A stretch of DNA of 7,035 bases from an uncultured Flavobacterium sp. (GTDB lineage Bacteria; Bacteroidota; Bacteroidia; Flavobacteriales; Flavobacteriaceae): assembly GCF_937876455.1 (NCBI RefSeq), contig NZ_CALFIG010000329.1, positions 1 to 7,035 of the forward strand, read 5' to 3'. Below, one piece after another: positions 5,772 through 7,035 of the stretch (its first letter is position 1; each line of letters opens with the position of its first letter). Both the position numbers and the translations under genes were made by a program. The notes below the pieces were generated by a model, which worked only from the letters and a program-made list of their open reading frames with translations, made no database searches and was not told the DNA's origin.

Positions 5772-6620
5772 TGCGTAGTGTTTTAGTCCACGCTGATTGC
5801 TTTGATGTGTTTCCATACATTGCTGATAAAAGCGTAAATCTTATTTTATGCGATTTGCCTTATGGCACAACTGCAAACAAATGGGATAGCTTACTTGACT
5901 TGAATAACCTATGGAAAGAATACGAAAGGATATTAGCACCAAAAGGAAATATAGTTTTGTTTGGTGCAGGGTTATTTGCTTTTAAACTTGCTTTGAGCAA
6001 TGAAAAGTTATTTAGATACGATATGGTTTGGAAGAAAAGTAAATGTGGAAGTCCTTTGACTGCTAAATATATGCCAATGAAAAAACACGAAATGGTATTA
6101 GTATTTGGTAAAAGTGCTTCATACTATAAACCACAACTTACAGAAGGAACGCCATATAAAAGAAAGTGGACACCAAACAAGGTAAACAATATGGAATATG
6201 GAATAGCTGGTGTAATAACCGATAACAAAGGAACAAGACATCCAACAACGATTTTAGATTTTGCTCAACAATGGCGAAGGCAAGACCAATTACACCCAAC
6301 TCAAAAACCTGTTGAATTAGTTAAATGGCTTATAGAAGCGTTTTCAAATGAAGATGATGTAGTAATGGATAATTGTATGGGTAGCAATACAACAGGATTA
6401 GCTTGTAAAGAGTTAAATCGTCAATACATAGGAATTGAAAAAGATAAAAATTATTACGATATTTCGGTTAGCAGAGTGCTGTCTTAACATTACGCATAAC
6501 GTTTCGGGTATTGCCGAAGGTGGGGCATTAAACCACCAAAGTTAATTAAAAGTACAAAAGATGAATATAGATACAAAAGTTTATAGAAAGCACGAAAGCC
6601 CCACTTTTGGCAATACCTTG
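5769..6620 (+). mobile_element. Cassette-like unit B (beta-type methyltransferase)
   Basis: The unit runs from the G/TT point of site 2 to that of site 3. Its beginning, GTTATGCGTAGTGTT (5768-5782), is complementary to AACATTACGCATAAC (6486-6500) at its end, 14 of 15, the single exception being a G.T position. It holds one + strand gene that nearly fills it: the start codon is at the second base after the crossover point and the stop overlaps the terminal complementary segment. Confidence 0.7.
5771..6487 (+). CDS. Beta-group N4-cytosine/N6-adenine DNA methyltransferase
   Basis: With the start at 5771 the protein has 238 residues. Catalytic motif IV comes first, DLPYGTT (28-34, a DPPY variant), followed by the AdoMet part near the C-terminus: HPTQKPVELVKWLI (175-188), motif I DNCMGSNTTGLA (200-211), and GIEKD (221-225). 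This order defines the beta group, in the N6_N4_Mtase family. The second motif I glycine is Asn (G-S-N-T-T-G rather than G-S-G-T-T-G), a tolerated but notable change. The longer reading from 5726 starts inside site 2, in loop sequence shared with site 3, and adds 15 residues not typical of the family. HADCFDVFP at 7-15 is the usual beginning, supporting 5771. No cognate nuclease is nearby. It modifies DNA; the target is unknown. Confidence 0.9.
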   Translation: MRSVLVHADCFDVFPYIADKSVNLILCDLPYGTTANKWDSLLDLNNLWKEYERILAPKGNIVLFGAGLFAFKLALSNEKLFRYDMVWKKSKCGSPLTAKYMPMKKHEMVLVFGKSASYYKPQLTEGTPYKRKWTPNKVNNMEYGIAGVITDNKGTRHPTTILDFAQQWRRQDQLHPTQKPVELVKWLIEAFSNEDDVVMDNCMGSNTTGLACKELNRQYIGIEKDKNYYDISVSRVLS

Positions 6621-6623
6621 TTA
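6497..6623 (+). repeat. attC-like site 3
   Basis: The site opens TAACGTTTCG and closes CTTGTTA. Arms GGTATTGCCGAAGGTGGGGC (6507-6526) and 6598-6617 pair at 18 of 20 positions; both exceptions (G6516/T6608 and G6519/T6605) are G.T on this strand. The 71-base loop carries the shared motif with AGTACAAAAGATGAAT. The left arm is four bases longer than the right outside the stem, the same asymmetry as in the other sites. Confidence 0.72.
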
Positions 6624-6984
6624 GGTGCAGTGCTTCTCACAAATTTTGAAAAGATGATTGAAATAATTAAAGAACAAATAAAAATGCCAAGTCTAAGCAC
6701 CGAAAGAAGGTTTCAAAAGATTTGTGTAAATAACAAATGGGAAGTGATAGATACTCACAACGAAAATAAGACACGATACAAAGGTGCTTATGAAGATGTG
6801 ATGATTGCTTGTCATAATTTGAATAAGAAATTTTATCGTGATGGTGTCATTTAGCATTGCACCTAACGTATGGTGCTATACGAAGGAGGCGATTATTAGC
6901 ACTAAAGTTGATGCGGAGTACAAAATTTGATTAAAGCAGAATGTTTCTGCGGAACACTAAACCGCCTCTTTTGTATAGCACGTG
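6621..6984 (+). mobile_element. Cassette-like unit C (small unknown gene)
   Basis: The unit runs from the G/TT of site 3 to that of site 4. Its beginning, GTTAGGTGCAGTGC (6620-6633), is complementary to GCATTGCACCTAAC (6854-6867) at its end, 13 of 14, with one G.T position. ACCTAAC fits the classical RYYYAAC box of integron attC sites. It contains one short + strand gene and, at 364 bases, is a typical size for an integron cassette. Confidence 0.68.
6654..6854 (+). CDS. Small unknown cassette protein (66 aa)
   Basis: The frame is open from an ATG at 6561, but that ATG and the next 20 codons lie in site 3, in loop sequence shared with site 2, so the long form would read through a recombination site. 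The first in-cassette ATG is at 6654, giving 66 residues; a GTG at 6630 would give 74. The protein is soluble and basic, with a beta-like centre (RFQKICVNNKWEVIDTH) and a helical end (YEDVMIACHNLNKKFYRDG). I recognise no family. The stop TAG ends exactly where the terminal complementary segment of the cassette begins. A defence or accessory role would be guesswork based only on its cassette setting. Confidence 0.6.
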   Translation: MIEIIKEQIKMPSLSTERRFQKICVNNKWEVIDTHNENKTRYKGAYEDVMIACHNLNKKFYRDGVI

Positions 6985-6987
6985 TTA
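6864..6987 (+). repeat. attC-like site 4
   Basis: The site opens TAACGTAT and closes GTGTTA. Arms GGTGCTATACGAAGGAGGCG (6872-6891) and 6963-6982 pair at 17 of 20. Two exceptions (G6882/T6972 and G6885/T6969) are G.T on this strand, in the same register as sites 2 and 3. The 71-base loop includes the shared AGTACAAAA motif and a perfect internal hairpin GCAGAA-TGT-TTCTGC (6936-6950). Confidence 0.7.
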
Positions 6988-6998
6988 GCGGTAGTTTA
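6985..6998 (+). mobile_element. Start of a fourth cassette-like unit (cut)
   Basis: The sequence from 6984, GTTAGCGGTAGTTTA, follows the same pattern as the other unit starts (GTTA, then AG at positions 10-11 counted from G). It is interrupted by adapter sequence at 6999, so nothing of its gene is seen. Confidence 0.5.
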
Positions 6999-7035
6999 AG
7001 ATCGGAAGAGCGTCGTGTAGGGAAAGAGTGTCTTC
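6999..7035. other. Illumina adapter sequence (artefact)
   Basis: AGATCGGAAGAGCGTCGTGT begins at 6999 and continues for 33 bases to 7031, identical to the reverse complement of the TruSeq universal adapter end. The final CTTC (7032-7035) does not follow the standard adapter continuation. These bases are technical and should be removed from any analysis. Confidence 0.97.

Noticed and set aside
4910..6487. A restriction-modification system.
   Set aside because: Two methyltransferases are present but no endonuclease-like protein or specificity subunit is encoded in the window.
6561..6653. ATG at 6561 as start of the small cassette protein (97 residues).
   Set aside because: It falls inside site 3, at the same shared loop motif, and the first codons translate the stem of the site. 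A start at 6654 or GTG 6630 is more plausible.
4771..6987. A CRISPR array or insertion sequences.
   Set aside because: The repeats are few, long, imperfectly palindromic and separated by genes; no Cas, transposase or short regular spacers are present.

Overview
The window looks like part of a Bacteroidetes-associated mobile or viral genome. It is AT-rich. Every gene is on the + strand and they are tightly packed, with many overlapping or touching stop and start codons. Shine-Dalgarno sequences are essentially absent, start codons are preceded by A-rich leaders, and there is a good Bacteroidetes-type promoter (TTTG/TTG, about 17-21 nt, TATATTTG) at 936-968. The last 37 bases (6999-7035) are not biological: 6999-7031 match an Illumina TruSeq adapter, so biological sequence ends at about 6998.

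Left part (1-4773): a phage or prophage early operon. It holds an edge-truncated unknown gene; two separate proteins built on the DnaA domain IV (DnaA-box-binding) fold without the ATPase; a run of very small ORFs, three of them predicted single-span membrane peptides; a YopX-family protein; a coiled-coil protein; and a recombination block of DUF3127 (OB-like), an ERF-family single-strand annealing protein, two unknown helical proteins and a NinG-like zinc/HNH-type protein. Together they suggest phage DNA replication initiation or its hijacking, plus homologous recombination.

Right part (4771-6998): a different architecture. Four imperfect inverted-repeat sites, each opening TAACGTWT and closing GTTA, separate three single-gene units: a D12-class adenine methyltransferase, a beta-type N4/N6 methyltransferase and a small unknown protein. 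Just after each site, the first 13-15 bases of a unit are complementary to the 13-15 bases that end the same unit at the next site. That is the geometry expected of integron gene cassettes, where the two halves of one attC end box sit at opposite ends of the linear cassette. I therefore read 4771-6998 as an integron-like (attC-like) cassette array with no integrase in view. The sites lack the usual L-box sequences, share loop sequence and carry conserved G.T positions in their stems, so they may belong to a divergent, poorly described family.

The array also decides gene starts. The longest ORFs for the second methyltransferase and the small protein begin inside the preceding site, so I place their starts downstream, inside their own cassettes. 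The phage block meets the array exactly at the ninG stop codon, whose TAA is the first three bases of site 1. This could be cassettes inserted into a phage genome or an assembly chimera; sequence alone cannot decide.
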